Positions 48,730-62,100 of a DNA stretch of 64,000 nt are shown here, in pieces. The position numbers were made by a program, and so were the translations under genes. Under the pieces are notes generated by a model that was not told the origin of the DNA, did no database searches, and worked only from the letters and a program-made list of their open reading frames with translations. Position 1 is the first letter of the stretch. Every line of letters begins with the position of its first letter. Source of the stretch: Kryptolebias marmoratus (Eukaryota; Chordata; Actinopteri; Cyprinodontiformes; Rivulidae). The stretch is from contig NC_051451.1 of NCBI RefSeq assembly GCF_001649575.2, positions 20,737,187 through 20,801,186 on the forward strand, given 5' to 3'.

Positions 48730-50640
48730 CAAACACAAAATCTTTCAAATTAGAAGTCAACTTTAATAAATATGTTTTGTGAACTGATATTAACCAGTAT
48801 ATTCAACTATGACATTGTGGATACATAACAGTTCCCTGTGACAATTTATTCACTTGCTTATCTCTGTGTTCCCCATTTTTATATGAAATATTGCAATATA
48901 TTTTTAAAATCAATTGTTTAGTTTAGATTCTCCCTTCTGTAGAGAAGGGTTATAGAAATAGATTCACACTTTTTAGTAGGAAAAAACAGACCATATCAGA
49001 TCACAAGAAATAACATTTTGAAGTTCTCAGTAAATATCTCTACAGCAGACTTGTACCACCCTTTTAAACAAATATAAATCTTAATATCACACTTATTGTT
49101 TCTGCAACACAAAATTCAAATATTAACTCCTAAAAACCAAACATAAAAATAGGACTTTAAAATAATTTGTTTGCAAAACTGATTATTCTCAACACACCAG
49201 TTAAAGAATATTATTTTCTCTTTACAATTAGAACTGTATTTAGTAAACCTTAAACATATGTATGAGATACAAAGACAAAGAAAAAGCAGCTGAGATTAAA
49301 CTTATACACCAGATGTTATTTCCACTGATCTGCTAACTCTGTAGTTAAAGCAGTGTTTTAATTTAGATACCAGTATAAATGTGTCTATATTTGTTGGGAG
49401 AGCAGCACAAGTTCAGCCATCTTGATTTTATGTTTTATGTTTTCAGTGCAGTGAATTCTTTGGTTTACTGCAGCTATAGGATACAGGGCAGTTCAGCAGG
49501 GAGCAGGCTGCTGAATCTGTCTGCCGGTGGAAAGTAAAGAAGCGTCCCCGGAGCATAAGCAAAATAGATTTGCATGTTTGTCCACCAGAGGTCAGAAATA
49601 CCAGATTACAAACATGAACTCAGGCTGGTCATTGGCTGAGTGAGTGGAGAGCATGTGTAGCATGTGTTTGGAACGAGTTAAGAGGATGTGGACCCACTGG
49701 GTTGTTGGCAAATACTTTGGTTCTTATCAATAAAGTGTTTATTGGTAACAGGTGACAGGGAATCCTGGGAGAGATTTCATTTCAGGAGCATCAGCAGCTC
49801 TTAGGGTGACGGCTCGGATCGTTTACAAACAGCCATATATAGAGGACAGCTGAGCCCGAGCGAGCACAGAGGGAGCTTCATCAACATTAATGTGAACTTG
49901 TTACCACCTTAACATCAGATGAGAAGGAGAGAGACAGAACAGTGGCAAGATTTGGACTTTCAGCATTAACTCCTGTGCAAATACATGTTTGGTGACTAAC
50001 ACATCCTTCTATTATTATCTGCAATGTGTTAAAACTTCTAAAAATAAACTCTTTTCTTACTTTTAATGTATGGAACACAAATGTTGTACGTTGTGAATGT
50101 TTTAAGCTTTCAATCACCTTTTGTAAATCTCCATTTCTTAGCCTTTTCTCAATATTTAGCATGTTGTAATTATGAGAAATGAAGAAACCACTCAGAGCTG
50201 TAATTAGTGTTGAAGTGGTTTATGGTGAGGTGACAGTCTGGTCCCTGTGAGCCACTGAACAAACATGATCCTTGTCATCAGGTGTCTGCAGCAGTAATCT
50301 TATTACAACAGTTTTTGCAGAACAGACACCAGATTCTGCCACACGATTAATACTTTTAAAACAAACCACTATGACTGCTGTTCATCACTTTGTTATTTTC
50401 GTCTTGTTTTATATTTGAACTTCAACTGACATGTAGATGTTGCTTCTTTACATCATTGCACATATGGGCTTATTTCTTCCAAAAAATTATTTTGTTTTCC
50501 CACATAAATGGCCAGTTTTGTCAGATTAACATCCATCACTGCTGCCTTCCTTGTTCTTCCTGCCTGTGGTTGGTGGCTGTGGCCATCTACAGGCAAAATG
50601 GATTAATTGCACAAAGCTTCTTCAAACACTCTTGTTACAG
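48730..50640. other. No gene recognised
   Basis: AT-rich sequence without repeats I can name. The slightly more complex piece at 49480-49880 (for example 'gaagcgtccccggagcata') has no significant open frame. Confidence 0.55.
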
Positions 50641-50645
50641 AGTAC

Positions 50646-50780
<135 letters not shown>

Positions 50781-51176
50781 TTGATATACTATGTTTCTGT
50801 TCTATTTTAAATTTAAATAGACTAAAAAATGTGACATTAAGATGTAATTACCAAACAAAAATTAATGTTACAAATGAAAGGAAGTCCATATAATATAAGT
50901 CTCATTCTAAAGATCAAAATAACAGAAATTCCTGAGCTGTCATTTTGGTAGCTTAGATTATTGCAGAAATATAGCTTCTTTACAAGATCCTTGACATTGT
51001 TAGTGAAGCAAGCCTTAGATGAAGAGTTCTCTGAAGAAGAGGAGGAGGGAAAAAAATAAAACAGTTTTTGGCAAAAATAATACAATCAACTGGTCATCAC
51101 CTTGGCATCAGAAAATGTGGTATGAATAAATCCTGAATTCCTGAAACCTTTCCTGTATCTTATGTGACCTTTCTAG

Positions 51177-51223
51177 CTCTTCCCCCTCCAGTCATAGAGA
51201 CATAGAGACTGGAGGGGGAAGAG
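51177..51223. repeat. Perfect 16 bp inverted repeat with 15 nt loop
   Basis: The left arm CTCTTCCCCCTCCAGT (51177-51192) is exactly complementary to ACTGGAGGGGGAAGAG (51208-51223). The loop 'catagagacatagag' is itself a near-repeat. It lies next to the R1 fragment at 51230. Confidence 0.9.
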
Positions 51224-51229
51224 AGCCTG

Positions 51230-51440
51230 TCTTAGTGTTTATAAATGTGCAATAAAAGCAAAAAGTACAGTTATAAAAAAGTTATAGCTATTTTTGTGTT
51301 TTGCAAGAACAGTTGGCTAGTTTCTTTAAATGTAATAAAATCTGTCCAGTGGTTCACAAGATATTTTGCTGAAAATGAGCACACTGGCAAAAACAGTACC
51401 GCCTTACTTTTGCCTGTGGCGGTGGGTGATAAGAAGGAAA
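51230..51440 (-). repeat. R1 dispersed repeat copy, minus orientation
   Basis: In reverse complement it has 'gcaaaatatcttgtgaacca', 'ctggacagattttattac', 'gccaactgttcttg' and 'cacaaaaatagctataac'. The 'aggcggtgggtgat'-like end appears on the plus strand as 'ggcggtgggtgataag'. It is shortened and rearranged compared with the 20770 copy. Confidence 0.6.
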
Positions 51441-51449
51441 TTAGGTCAG

Positions 51450-54400
51450 GGAAAAATCTGACCCAAATATTATAGTAAAAATGATGAACAGTGTCCCATA
51501 TCCTCCCTAAACAAGTCAAGTGTGCTTAAAAAATGTTTTGATTATTAGGGATTTTTTTTTAAAGTAACATTATTCCACAATTATTTCTATAATTATTATT
51601 GGTCACTTGCATTTTAGTAAACTATTCTTAAACAAACAAATAAATAAATGTCTAACAAATTAAACCCATGGTCATTTTTTTCCCTGTACAATCCTTTTTC
51701 AGTTTCTTAGTTAAACTAAAACTTCATATTTCTAATCCCAGCATGTAAACACATTTTACCATCATGAACTCAAGTTACAGTAATTAAATGATCTCATTGG
51801 TGTCTGCGTGGCTCATTCCATTTATTTGAGCTGTCTAATCATCGTCATGGGTAAAATTGCACATTCTCAATAATTTCCTAAGTGCTGCTCATTTCATTTC
51901 AGTTTATTAATCTGCATCTAAAATTTATTTCCACACATAAAAGATGACAATCTCAGTGCTTGTAGAATGAGCTAAGAGGCAAAAGATGGTGCTAGAGCGC
52001 TGCGGAGGAAACAAACAGGAGAGCGGGAAGAGAAGAGACAGCGGGAGTCACGTCAAAACTTCAGCAGTGTTTTATGTCTGAGTGCTTCCATTAAAACCAA
52101 CATTAATTAAATTCATGGCAAATTGGGTTTACACACTGGAACTGAGTTTTCTTTACTGAGTTCACTTTGAAGTGATTTACTTCATCTTCTCCACTTGGGT
52201 GCTTGTAATTGTAGCCAAATAACTTGGTCTTCATTACAGATGTCCCCCTGGAATTAAAACACTTGTGTTGACTTGATGTGCATCTGTGTGTTCTTGTGTG
52301 TGTGTGCCCATAAAGTGCATGTACTATATATACCCTCTGTGTTAATATGATATGTCTCCTTGTCCCTTGCGTTTGCTAAACATATTTTTGGGGTGTGTAA
52401 ATGATGGTATCGGCCTGGCTGCTTCTGCCAGACAGTGTGCTTGAATCATGATTAAAATAAACTGACTCTTTCTAGGGAGGTTGTGCCTTCTTTATCCCTT
52501 AAACCCCATGTTCTTATCCCATCTCTGTGCACAAGCAGGTCTTATCTAGAACCTTCTACTGCATTTGGACAGGAATTCTGCACTGACGCCGCACATTTTC
52601 CCATGAGCCATAAAGCTGAAATGTCACATTACTGTAATTCACATGCACACGTGATGAAACTGGATCCTTGCAGTAGATTTGGGCATTAGTCTCTCTACCA
52701 TTGTTTTCTAACATGAAGGACATCAAGCTGCACCTCAGTTTTGAGCATTTCCATTCCCTGCGTATCCATGCCACACACAACAATGACATGATCCTTAAAT
52801 GGCTTTATTCTAAATCCCCAGAAATCCAAAACAACCACCGGCATGAAATGAAAGCTGGGTAACCTTGTCCAACAAGTCATTATTTTCTTTCTTTTAAACA
52901 AAAGAGACTTTGCTTTCCAGCTAACAGGACTGAACTCATAGTCTTGTGGTTGGAACAAAACAAAAACATGAACAGGCTCAGTATGATAGAGGGAGACTAT
53001 GTATTTCTGAGAGGGATTATCGATCTATAGGCCTATTAGTTTATACAAAATATTTACATACACTTTCTAGACCCCCTCATAATATTTATTAGGTAATATT
53101 TCCTTTCTGACAGTACATTTCCACCAACTAATAATGTTTGAGTATGTATTTGTGATGGGAGGAAATTGTGTAATTTAAAGTGAAACAAAGCTGTACAAAA
53201 GTAACTGAATTCCTGTAACAGTGCCATCCTCCCAGATACTTCAATTTTTAGCTGTCAACAGTGATATATGAAGAAATATTATTCTTATGTTCAGTAAATC
53301 TCCATCATCAAATCTGCAAAACAGTGACAGACCACATGTTTATGCCTTTTATGCCATATTTATGTTGACACTGCAGCAAATTTTAAGTGTCAAAATATTG
53401 TTAAAAAGAGTGATTTTTTTTTATTTAAAAAGGATTTTGTTTAAAAATTATTAAGAGGAAAAAAGCATGTATTAACTAAACCTAAAAATCTGGCCATCAT
53501 TTTGTCAAATAAATTAAAGGAACTTTTTTCTTTTTCTGCAGTAGTTTGGCATTAAGTCAACGTATGAACTGACTTCTAGCAGTTTTCTAGCAAAGAAGAG
53601 TTGAAACAAATTAGTTTTGGATCCTATAAAATTTCAGAGATAAAAATAAAAAAAATAAAAAAATTAAATTGTCCAGATTAACTTTAAGCGTTTATTTCCC
53701 CTGCACCTACAGTATTTCTACTCTGATGAAAGAGAAGATCCAGTTTGTCCAGTTTTGGCTGCATAATAAACCCTGTCTTCTGATACTGTTTAAATCAATG
53801 GCCCACTTCTCCCTGAAGGGGAAATAAAAGCTAATTTTACTGTAGTTCCCTTGCATGTCAGGAATGCATTTGGCTTCATATTTGAAATTATCTTTATTAA
53901 ATTATGTTTAACATCGCCTTGACCCATGAAACTCAACACTCACAGCCACACACGCAAAGGAAATTTATTTGTCCAAACCCAAATATAAAAGCATTGTTAT
54001 TGTAAAAAAATACTTTCTTTCTTTCTTTTTTGTTTATAAGAATTTAGTTTTTAGGGGTTGCCTTACTCCTCTGTGCACAGTGAAATCTCTAATGCATTCT
54101 TGTTTATTCTGTTCCTATAACTTATCATAATGGGCAGTTTGGCCTGACCAGACATAAAATTTAATAGTACGATGCAAGTGTTTAAACAGACAGCCTCAAG
54201 AAAATGGAAGTAGTGTCTTGTAAAAGTCATCAAACAGAAAATACCTGTATAAGTAAGAGCTTTACTTACCTTTTTTTTTTTTAGTTTTTTTCCTTACTAA
54301 TTCAATGTTCATCATTTCCTAAATTAATTTCTTACATTTCTGGTGTGTTTTGCCAAGATATGACTGACAGCTGTTCAAAAGCGATACACTTGTGTTTGTG

Positions 54401-57400
54401 TGCATTTGGCCCTGACTCAATCCATTTGCTGTCAGTGATTAATGCCTCTCATGTGGATGTACAGTTCCTGGGGAAAATGTCAGATGATATAGAGATCAAC
54501 GGTGCCATTTCTGCATATGTTGTGTGCTTTAGTCTTTAGTGAGTGTGGTTGAAAGGTGTCCAAGGGAAAGGCCTTGGTTTTTGCTGTGTCGCGACATATA
54601 TCCATCACAGCTGTTGATAAGAAGCTATTTGTTTAATCGTTCATGGAGAGCCATTATGCAGCAGACCTCTGACCACACCAGCACATGAGCACTCTTTATT
54701 TGGCTGCTGTTGGCTGTTCTGTTGCATCACATTTACCTCCACTCTTGGTGTTTTGCAGAACTTGGCAGAACATCTCATCTGTCCACTTCAAGGGTTCATA
54801 TGACTCTAAATTAATAAAAGATAATAAAAAAAACTCATGACCACGATCTATTTTGTTCTTCTTAGTCTTTGTTTTAATGTGTTCTTTATTGATGCAACAT
54901 TTGGAACAAGAAAATGTTTTTGATCAAAATGTCTTGCAGGTCAGAGATATGTATCATCAGCCAGAGACAGGGTGGAGACAAAGTTTATGAGGTGTTGAAA
55001 CTCTACAGAAGTCACTCATGTTGTAATTGTTCATGCAAACTTGGAGATAAGAACTGAACAATCAGAAAGACTCAGTAGGTCACAGCTCTTATGGACAGTA
55101 TGATCACATGTGCACAAACTTGTTTTTTGCTAAATATGCTTGGAAAATGGCAACTTTACCATTCTTCAGTCTACTCAACCATAACACTTTTTAAGTTAAC
55201 AAACATGGAGAAGGAAAAGTAAGATACACTTCTATGAACATGTGATTTATTTTTAAAAGTTGCACAGTTGCATTCAAATTGAAGCATTACTCTGAACAGT
55301 GTCTTGTGCTGGAGACTTCTTCTGAGTTTTTTGTTGTAGTTCTGGTGCTCTAGCCACTCCGTTACAGCATGTGTTGACCCTGGCTCCCTCCAGGTCTTGG
55401 TTAACTCCAGATGTGGTATTTGAACTCTGGATGTTTAGGCACATAATGGAATAGCCAATTGAACTTGGCCAGTGCTCGCCCAGAGGCCAACAGTGGGCCA
55501 ACAGTGAGAGGTGTGCAGAGGCATATATCAAATCTATATGTATGATTTGGATGGACTGGGGTGTCATTGTTTTTTAATGATGCAATGGGTTTGTTCTGCC
55601 ATGCAACTGAGTCGGCCCAATGGGTGTTCCAACCACACTTTATGTGTCTGTAAAATGCACCGAGGTGTGTTTTATTGGTTGTTTTCAGGGAATTCCGTGG
55701 TAACCAAACAACTATTTAACTTAATTTTGAGACTTTTCTTGAATTTGTACGTCCAACATGAAAAGAAATGAACTAAAAGAAAGGAGCTGGTGACTGACAT
55801 GAACTGCAAAAGCCATAAATCTTGTTACCCCTGCTTTTTGATGAAGTTGAAATTTTTATATTTTTTGATATTTAATGAATATTCACAGGAACTGGCAAGT
55901 TTTAAAACTAATGAATTCAAGAGGCTTAAATTACAGTTTAAAAAGTAGGTCAAACTGATTTAGAGATTATTCTAGATGAAATCTTAGAATCTAGCAAAAT
56001 GATTTAGGAAGAATACATCACAAATGACCCTAAATCTTTTAATGATCAGATGTAATTTTCATCGGTAGTTTGGAGTTCCAGTACATGCTTGAGCTCTCTG
56101 ATGCACAGAGCACAAGCATGCATACAGTCAAGGACACACAAAAATAAAAGTGTCTTTGCATGTGCATATGTATGCTTAAAGGAATAGTCTGGTCATTTTT
56201 AAAGTTATGTTCTGTCTAATAGTTATCATTACCTAGCCATGACATCAGTTTTATAACACAGAGTATGAGGCAAAGGGGGAAAGCCTTCATCTCAAAACTG
56301 AGATGTATAAAAACACCTTAATAAGATTTACTGATCACATGTGCCACAGTAAGAAATTGAGAGTTCACAAAATATTCTTCAAAGTTGAGTTTAAAAGATG
56401 GAAACCACATTGGACTGAACTTCCAGTTAGTGAGTTCATGTCTTTCATCAGTATCTAATTAGAATTTTGCTTCTGTCTGTGGAGCTTCATTGGTGTGTGT
56501 GTGTGGTGATGGTGGGGTCTGTAAAAGAGAATGTGGGCGCCTGACTTTTGATGTCTATCTTTTTAATAGCTTTTATTGTGCAGTTTATTCATAGTTCAAA
56601 CTTTAATGTTTTTGTTGTGCAGAGGTAATAATGATGACTCTGGGTGTGCAGAATAGATGGGTGTGTCACATACTAGAACATCTAAATATTCTCATGAGCT
56701 GACATATCAGCATCATTACCTCAGACTATAGCAATCCATCACTGGTAATGGATGTGTGTTCTTATGCGTGGCTTTGTTTAAAGGGTGTGTGTGTAAGTTT
56801 GTAATGGGTCATTACCTCCCAGTGACCTATTACATGTTTAAATGCTTCAGTTTTATTTTAAAGATTTTTTTAAATTTTTTTATTTTGAAGCTTATTGATA
56901 TGCTGTTATGTTTTCAGGAAATTAAGGGGAAAATAAGGAGCCAGACTAAACATGTTTTACCTGTGTCTTTGTGCACGTGTGTTAGACTAAACATGATTAA
57001 AATTCAAAGACAGTAGATGCGATTTAGTTCATGTCTACAAGTAGAAACTCTGTAAACAAACATGAGGAAATTAGCAATTACAATAATAAGCAGATGTAGT
57101 TGAGCTTCAACAGTGAACATCTGCAGAACACTGACAGCCCCTAAGAAACCAGTTGTGCTCACACGCACACAAACACACACATACACTCCTTAAACTCATC
57201 TCCTTCATGATTCGCCTCATCTGAGGACATGAGTCTTCCTCACTTTTATTTACTAAGGCCAGTTACACTGCCATGGCAACCAGCTATGTTTTGGAGCATG
57301 CTTGTTCAGGTAATATGAGTAAGGGGACACATGAGAGAACCCACAGGCCCGTCTTTGCTTCTGCTGGCACCTTAAAGTGGAGGAAGTTAAATGAGGGGGG

Positions 57401-57510
57401 GCTAAAAGGTGGGGAGGCAAGTGTATTGTAAATCAGGAAACAGAAAAGCAGATCTTTTTCATATCACTTTTGCCTTTAAATTATACCTGCGGTGAATCAT
57501 GTACACTATA
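51450..57510. other. No gene recognised
   Basis: AT-rich sequence with short T or CTTT runs (54010-54030). The stretch 51950-52140 is more complex and could be conserved non-coding DNA. Open frames are short and show no domains. Confidence 0.55.
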
Positions 57511-57524
57511 CAAGACAGAAAGCC

Positions 57525-58060
57525 TGTTTAAGGGGTTAGGGCCTTTTGGCTCAGGGCTAGGGTTAGGGTCTCCGCAGGATTAAAGGGGTTAGGGCCTTTT
57601 GGCTCAGGGCTAGGGTTAGGGTCTCCTGAGGGTTGCAGTGGTTAGGGGATTTTGGCTCAGGGCTAGGGTTAGGGTCTCCTCAGGATTAATAGGTGAGGGC
57701 CTTTTGGCTCAGGGCTAGGGTTAGGGTCTCCTCAGGATTAATAGATTAGGGCCTTTTGGCTCAGGGTCTCCTCAGGGTTGCAGTGGTTAGGGCATTTTGG
57801 CCCAGGGCTAGGGTTAGGGTCTCCTCAGTGTTAAATGGGTGAGGGNNNNNNNNNNNNNNNNNNNNNNNNNNNNNNNNNNNNNNNNNNNNNNNNNNNNNNN
57901 NNNNNNNNNNNNNNNNNNNNNNNNNNNNNNNNNNNNNNNNNNNNNGTTAAAGGGGTAAGGGCATTTTGGCTCAGGGCTAGGGTTAGGGTTTCCGCCTGGT
58001 TGAAGGGGTAAGGGCATTTCGGCTCAGGGTTAGGGTTAGTGTCTCCTCAGGGTTGTGGGG
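57525..58060 (+). repeat. Telomere-like ~52 bp minisatellite, G-rich orientation
   Basis: The unit contains 'ggctcagggctagggttagg' followed by 'gtctcctcagg' and a spacer of either 'attaaaggggttagggc' or 'gttgcagtggttaggg' type. Successive 'ggctcaggg' blocks start at 57548, 57601, 57654, 57706 and 57758, a period of 52-53 bp. One unit, ending near 57798, lacks about 12 bp. The assembly gap interrupts the array. Confidence 0.92.
57846..57945. other. Assembly gap (100 N)
   Basis: Exactly 100 N, the usual placeholder for a gap of unknown size, inside the minisatellite. The true array length is therefore unknown. Confidence 0.99.
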
Positions 58061-58317
58061 TTTATTGGTGGTTGGTAAAGAACTGAAGGAATCAACACTG
58101 CCACCAACTGGTAAAAAGTGTCTGGTAAACTTTTTTCCTTCTTGCATTTAGCAGCAACTTGACCACATTGCTGCCCCCTATATGTATAGAGGACAAATAA
58201 CACCTTTTCTTTTTAAATTGCCAACCTGCCACAGTTGCATGTGTGTTGACCAAATTCACACGCCACTTCAAATATATACCCGCATTTGGCCAGTGTCGGG
58301 TGCTAATTTCTACCCCA
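58061..58317. other. Unique spacer between opposed minisatellite blocks
   Basis: About 260 bp without the repeat, between the two G-rich portions. No gene is recognised; the open frame starting at 58182 runs out into the array. Confidence 0.8.
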
Positions 58318-58376
58318 TGTTAGGGCCTCTTAGCTCAAGGCAAGGGTCAGGGTCTCCTCAGGGTCGAAGGGGTAAG
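58318..58376 (+). repeat. Single G-rich minisatellite unit before the inversion point
   Basis: It reads 'gttagggcctcttagctc', 'aaggcaagggtcagggtc' and 'tcctcagggtcgaaggggt', a diverged unit in the left-hand orientation. Immediately after it the array flips to C-rich. Confidence 0.8.
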
Positions 58377-59170
58377 AAGCCAAGAAGCCCTAACCCATTC
58401 AAGCCTGAGGAGACCCTAACCCTAGCCTTGAGCCAAAATGCCCTAACCACTGCAACCTTGAGGAGACCCTAACCTTAGCCCTAAGCCAAAATGCCCTAAC
58501 CACTGCAACCCTGAGGAGACCCTAACCCTAGCCTTGAGCCAATATGCCCTAACCCATTTAACCCTGAGGAGACCCTAACCCTAGCCCTGAGCCAAAAAGG
58601 CCCTAACCCATTCAACCCTGAGGAGACCCTAACCCTAGCCCTGAGCCAAAATGCCCTAACCACTGCAACCCTGAGGAGACCCTAACCCTAGCCCTGAGCC
58701 AAAATGCCTAAACCCATTCAACCCCAAGGAGACCCTAACCCTAGCCCTGAGCCAAAAGGCCCTAACCCATTCAACCCTGAGGAGACCCTAACCCTAGCCC
58801 TGAGCCAAAATGCCCTAACCACTGCAACCCCGAGGAGACCCTAACCCTAGCCCTGAGCCAAAATGCCTAAACCCATTCAACCCCGAGGAGACCCTAACCC
58901 TAGCCCTGAGCCAAAAGGCCCTAACCCATTCAACCCTGATGAGACCCTAACCCTAGCCCTGATTTAAAATGCCCTAACCACTGCAACCCTGAGGAGACCC
59001 TAACCCTAGCACTGAGCCAAAAGGCCCTAACCCATTCAACCCTGAGGAGACCGTAACCCTAGCCCTGAACCAAAATGCCCTCATCCATTTAACCCTGAGG
59101 AGACCCTAACCCTAGCCCAGAGCCAAAATGCCCTAACCCATTCAACTGTGAGGAGACCCTAACCCTAGTG
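58377..59170 (-). repeat. Telomere-like ~52 bp minisatellite, C-rich orientation
   Basis: About 15 units of 'gaggagaccctaaccctagc', 'cctgagccaaaatgcc' and a spacer. Spacers come as A ('ctaaccactgcaaccc'), B ('ctaacccattcaaccc' preceded by 'aaaaggcc') and B' ('cctaaacccattcaacccc'). From about 58600 to 58970 they follow the order B-A-B', repeated, giving a higher-order period near 157 bp. Each unit contains CCCTAACCCTA, two telomere-like steps. Confidence 0.93.
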
Positions 59171-62100
59171 AATTTTACAAAGCAGGGCTGTAGAGGTTCA
59201 ATTTTGACCAGAATGAACTTATCTTCCCTCTTTACCACAAACGCAAACCACAATCGGCAGTGGATCTTAGTTGGATAAAATTAGCAGCTACATTTATCAC
59301 CATCTTCCTCCTAAGCTGTATTTAAGAGGATTTAGTTTGTCACACCTATTACAATCAATGCTGTAATACTGCAGTTTCTCACACACTGAGCCATACAATA
59401 TAGAATTTACCAGAAGAGGGCAGTCATGTGCAGCTAGCTGGCTTTATGATCCACTTAATTAAAGTTTCTTTATATTTAGTTTTATTTGTTTATGTAAACA
59501 GCACTTGCATGTTATATCTCCTGTAGGAGGCTGAGGTACAGCAGGTTATGTCTGTCCTGTGAAGAATCTGAGGAACGTGAATGGCCTGATGAGTGAACTG
59601 GTCCAGAGGTGAGGGTGTAAATCCCTCTGTCACATACCCGGCAGATAGACAGCAGATAGACTTAGTCAGACAACCAAATTCAACTTTTTCTGCTCATTCG
59701 TTGCCAACTATAACTCAACTCCAAAGGGAGTGACCACTTTGTGTGGCTAGAGTGATAAAACTGGTAGAATGTTAATGATTTGGCCTGTGCTACTTTATAC
59801 ATTATATATAGAGGACAAAGAGAGAGCGTGTGAAAAAGCCTAAGTCTATTGTTTTTCACAATAAACTCCTCGAGGATCAAGATTTATACATAATAGAAAG
59901 CATTATAATTTAATAGATACATTGTACTGTTAAATTCTAAAGAGGCATCAGTAGAATTAGTCAAATGAGTCTGCAATGTAACCTGAACAAACTTGCAAAG
60001 AGGTTGATGCAGATTTTGATTGTGTGACCACAGCACTTATGAATAGAGACCATGTGAAAGTGAGGCCTGCTAAAGTTGTGTGAAGGGCTAATTCACAGAG
60101 TCACACATGGGAAATTATGAATCAGATCATTTTCGACACTCTGACTAAAATTTGGGCTCAGAGGGAGAACGACCAAGAGTTAGGAGCATGGAAAGAATCA
60201 CAGAGGATTTATGATCTCTGAGCTCTCTTGTGAGAGGACCTTTCCTCTGAGAGGCAAGAAAATACTTCTCCAATCTGTCTCCCTACTGACATCAGAGTGA
60301 AACAGACACATACAAGCCCTCCTTAACCCTGCCCGCGCCCCTCACGATCAACATGCTGCTCCCCTCCTGCCTTCCCCTTAAATCTGCTGGTAATGATGCA
60401 GCTCATTGAAAGTGGTGAGAGGAGAGGGGAAAAAAATGATGAGAAAGAGAGTCCAGTATGTTCAGTCAGGGATTCCCTAACTGTGGAAAATGAGCACTTG
60501 CCATGTTTTCATCCTCCTCCAGAGAGCACAGTCTTCCAGGAAACGCAGGGGTTAAGAACACACAGCTTGGTGCCGACCTCTCACCTCTGGTCAGCCTAGC
60601 GTAGCTGCTAAGTGGCTTTCTGTGACTCCTCCACTCAGCTTACAAACTTCTCAGACCGTTTTCACACAGTAGCAACAAGGATTATGTATTTCATTTGTCA
60701 TGTGTCTGTTATGGTGAATTGAACGCTGGATCCATATGTTACAGTTTAATGTAGCTCGATTAATTTAGGAAGCAAAACACCAAATCTACTTTCCCACTGA
60801 TTCACAGTCAGTCTAGTGCAACTTAAACATAGCAACTATAAGCAGGCCGGGATCTTTTGCTGCACACACATCCCTGCAGGGAGGTAACCCTCCTTGTTTG
60901 TGGCTCTGCACTGTGCGGATTTAAAGCTTTTCTGCTGTGATCATAACCACTGCCTTCTTTCTTCCGCAGCTGACCCATTTCTGACCCGTTTTTACTTGTC
61001 ATGCCCGATATTAGAAAAGTTTAATCATTGCTGGGAGACATAGAAAGAGGATTAACATTCCTAGGTCTCCTACACTCAGACCTTGCCCTTCTCCCTCCCA
61101 TTTCTCCCCTGTTTGGTCTTTAGGCCCTCTCCCCTCCTCATTTCTCCACACTTTTATTGCCCTCTCTCATTCTTTTTGTTTTGCCACGTTTGTCAATTGT
61201 TCTCTTTTAAATAAATGTGCCAATATTCCTGCCACTAATCATTGGAAAGCTTTTCAAATTTACTCTAAATGGCTTGAAATACATTACCAAAATTTTGTCA
61301 ACTTTTACTTCTACACCCAATTAGGACATTGCAGAAAACCTATCATTTTATCTTATTTTCCATAACAATACCATAGCTCCAACAACTCCAAAAGATTTCA
61401 CGAAAATGTATTCTTCCACTACAGCAATGCGTTGGTCATACAGAGTGATAAATTCAGTACCCAAATTGAAAATGTTGCAAGTACCTACAAAACTACTCTC
61501 ATTTTGTATTTTTAAATATTTCTGTACAGCAAACATGTTGACACATTACATCATGATGGCAGCCATGTTGTGGAGGGGCTGGCATAAAGCCAAACAACAA
61601 TTCAACAACAAAGATCAGGAGCTGAATGTGGCAGCTATTCAAATACAATGAAAAATGCTTCGATTGTTGCTCCAGTCCAATATTTGTGATCAGCTCTGAA
61701 AACTGTGGTGTCGCTTGTAAATGTTTCATCTCTTTTTGCTTTTTTTGTGCTTATCTGTGCAAATGTATCACATTGTTTGTGTTTGTGCATAACAGTAAGG
61801 CTAGTTATTGCAAGATTTTAATACAGAGACTTCTTTTGCTCTCAGCCTGAATTATGAAGACTGTGCGTGGCGTCTGGACTCCCTGGTGTCTCGTTCTCTG
61901 TAATATGTGCAGGAAGTGTCTGCTGTCTGTGTATACTACAGATCATTTATGTGCTTTCACCTACTGTACACAGTGTTCTCTGAGTAGACAGTATTAGTCT
62001 GTATTTCACTTGGTAATGACTTTCAAGAAGTTACAGTTAGATGTATTCAGCCAGGCGCTCAGTACTGCTCGCCTCAGACACTGCACACTCTGTGATTTCA

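Noticed and set aside
55270..55520. Possible tRNA-derived SINE (a B-box-like 'gagttcaaatacc' on the minus strand)
   Set aside because: Only one short box-like word was found, without a matching A box, tRNA body or repeat ends.
57814..58017. Open frame crossing the assembly gap
   Set aside because: It spans 100 N and minisatellite units, so the reading is meaningless.
58377..59170. Regular repeat array as a possible CRISPR array
   Set aside because: The 'spacers' are themselves repeated, the units are telomere-like, and the genome is animal.
57525..59170. True chromosome end (telomere)
   Set aside because: The array is not pure TTAGGG, it changes orientation, and non-repeat sequence continues on both sides.
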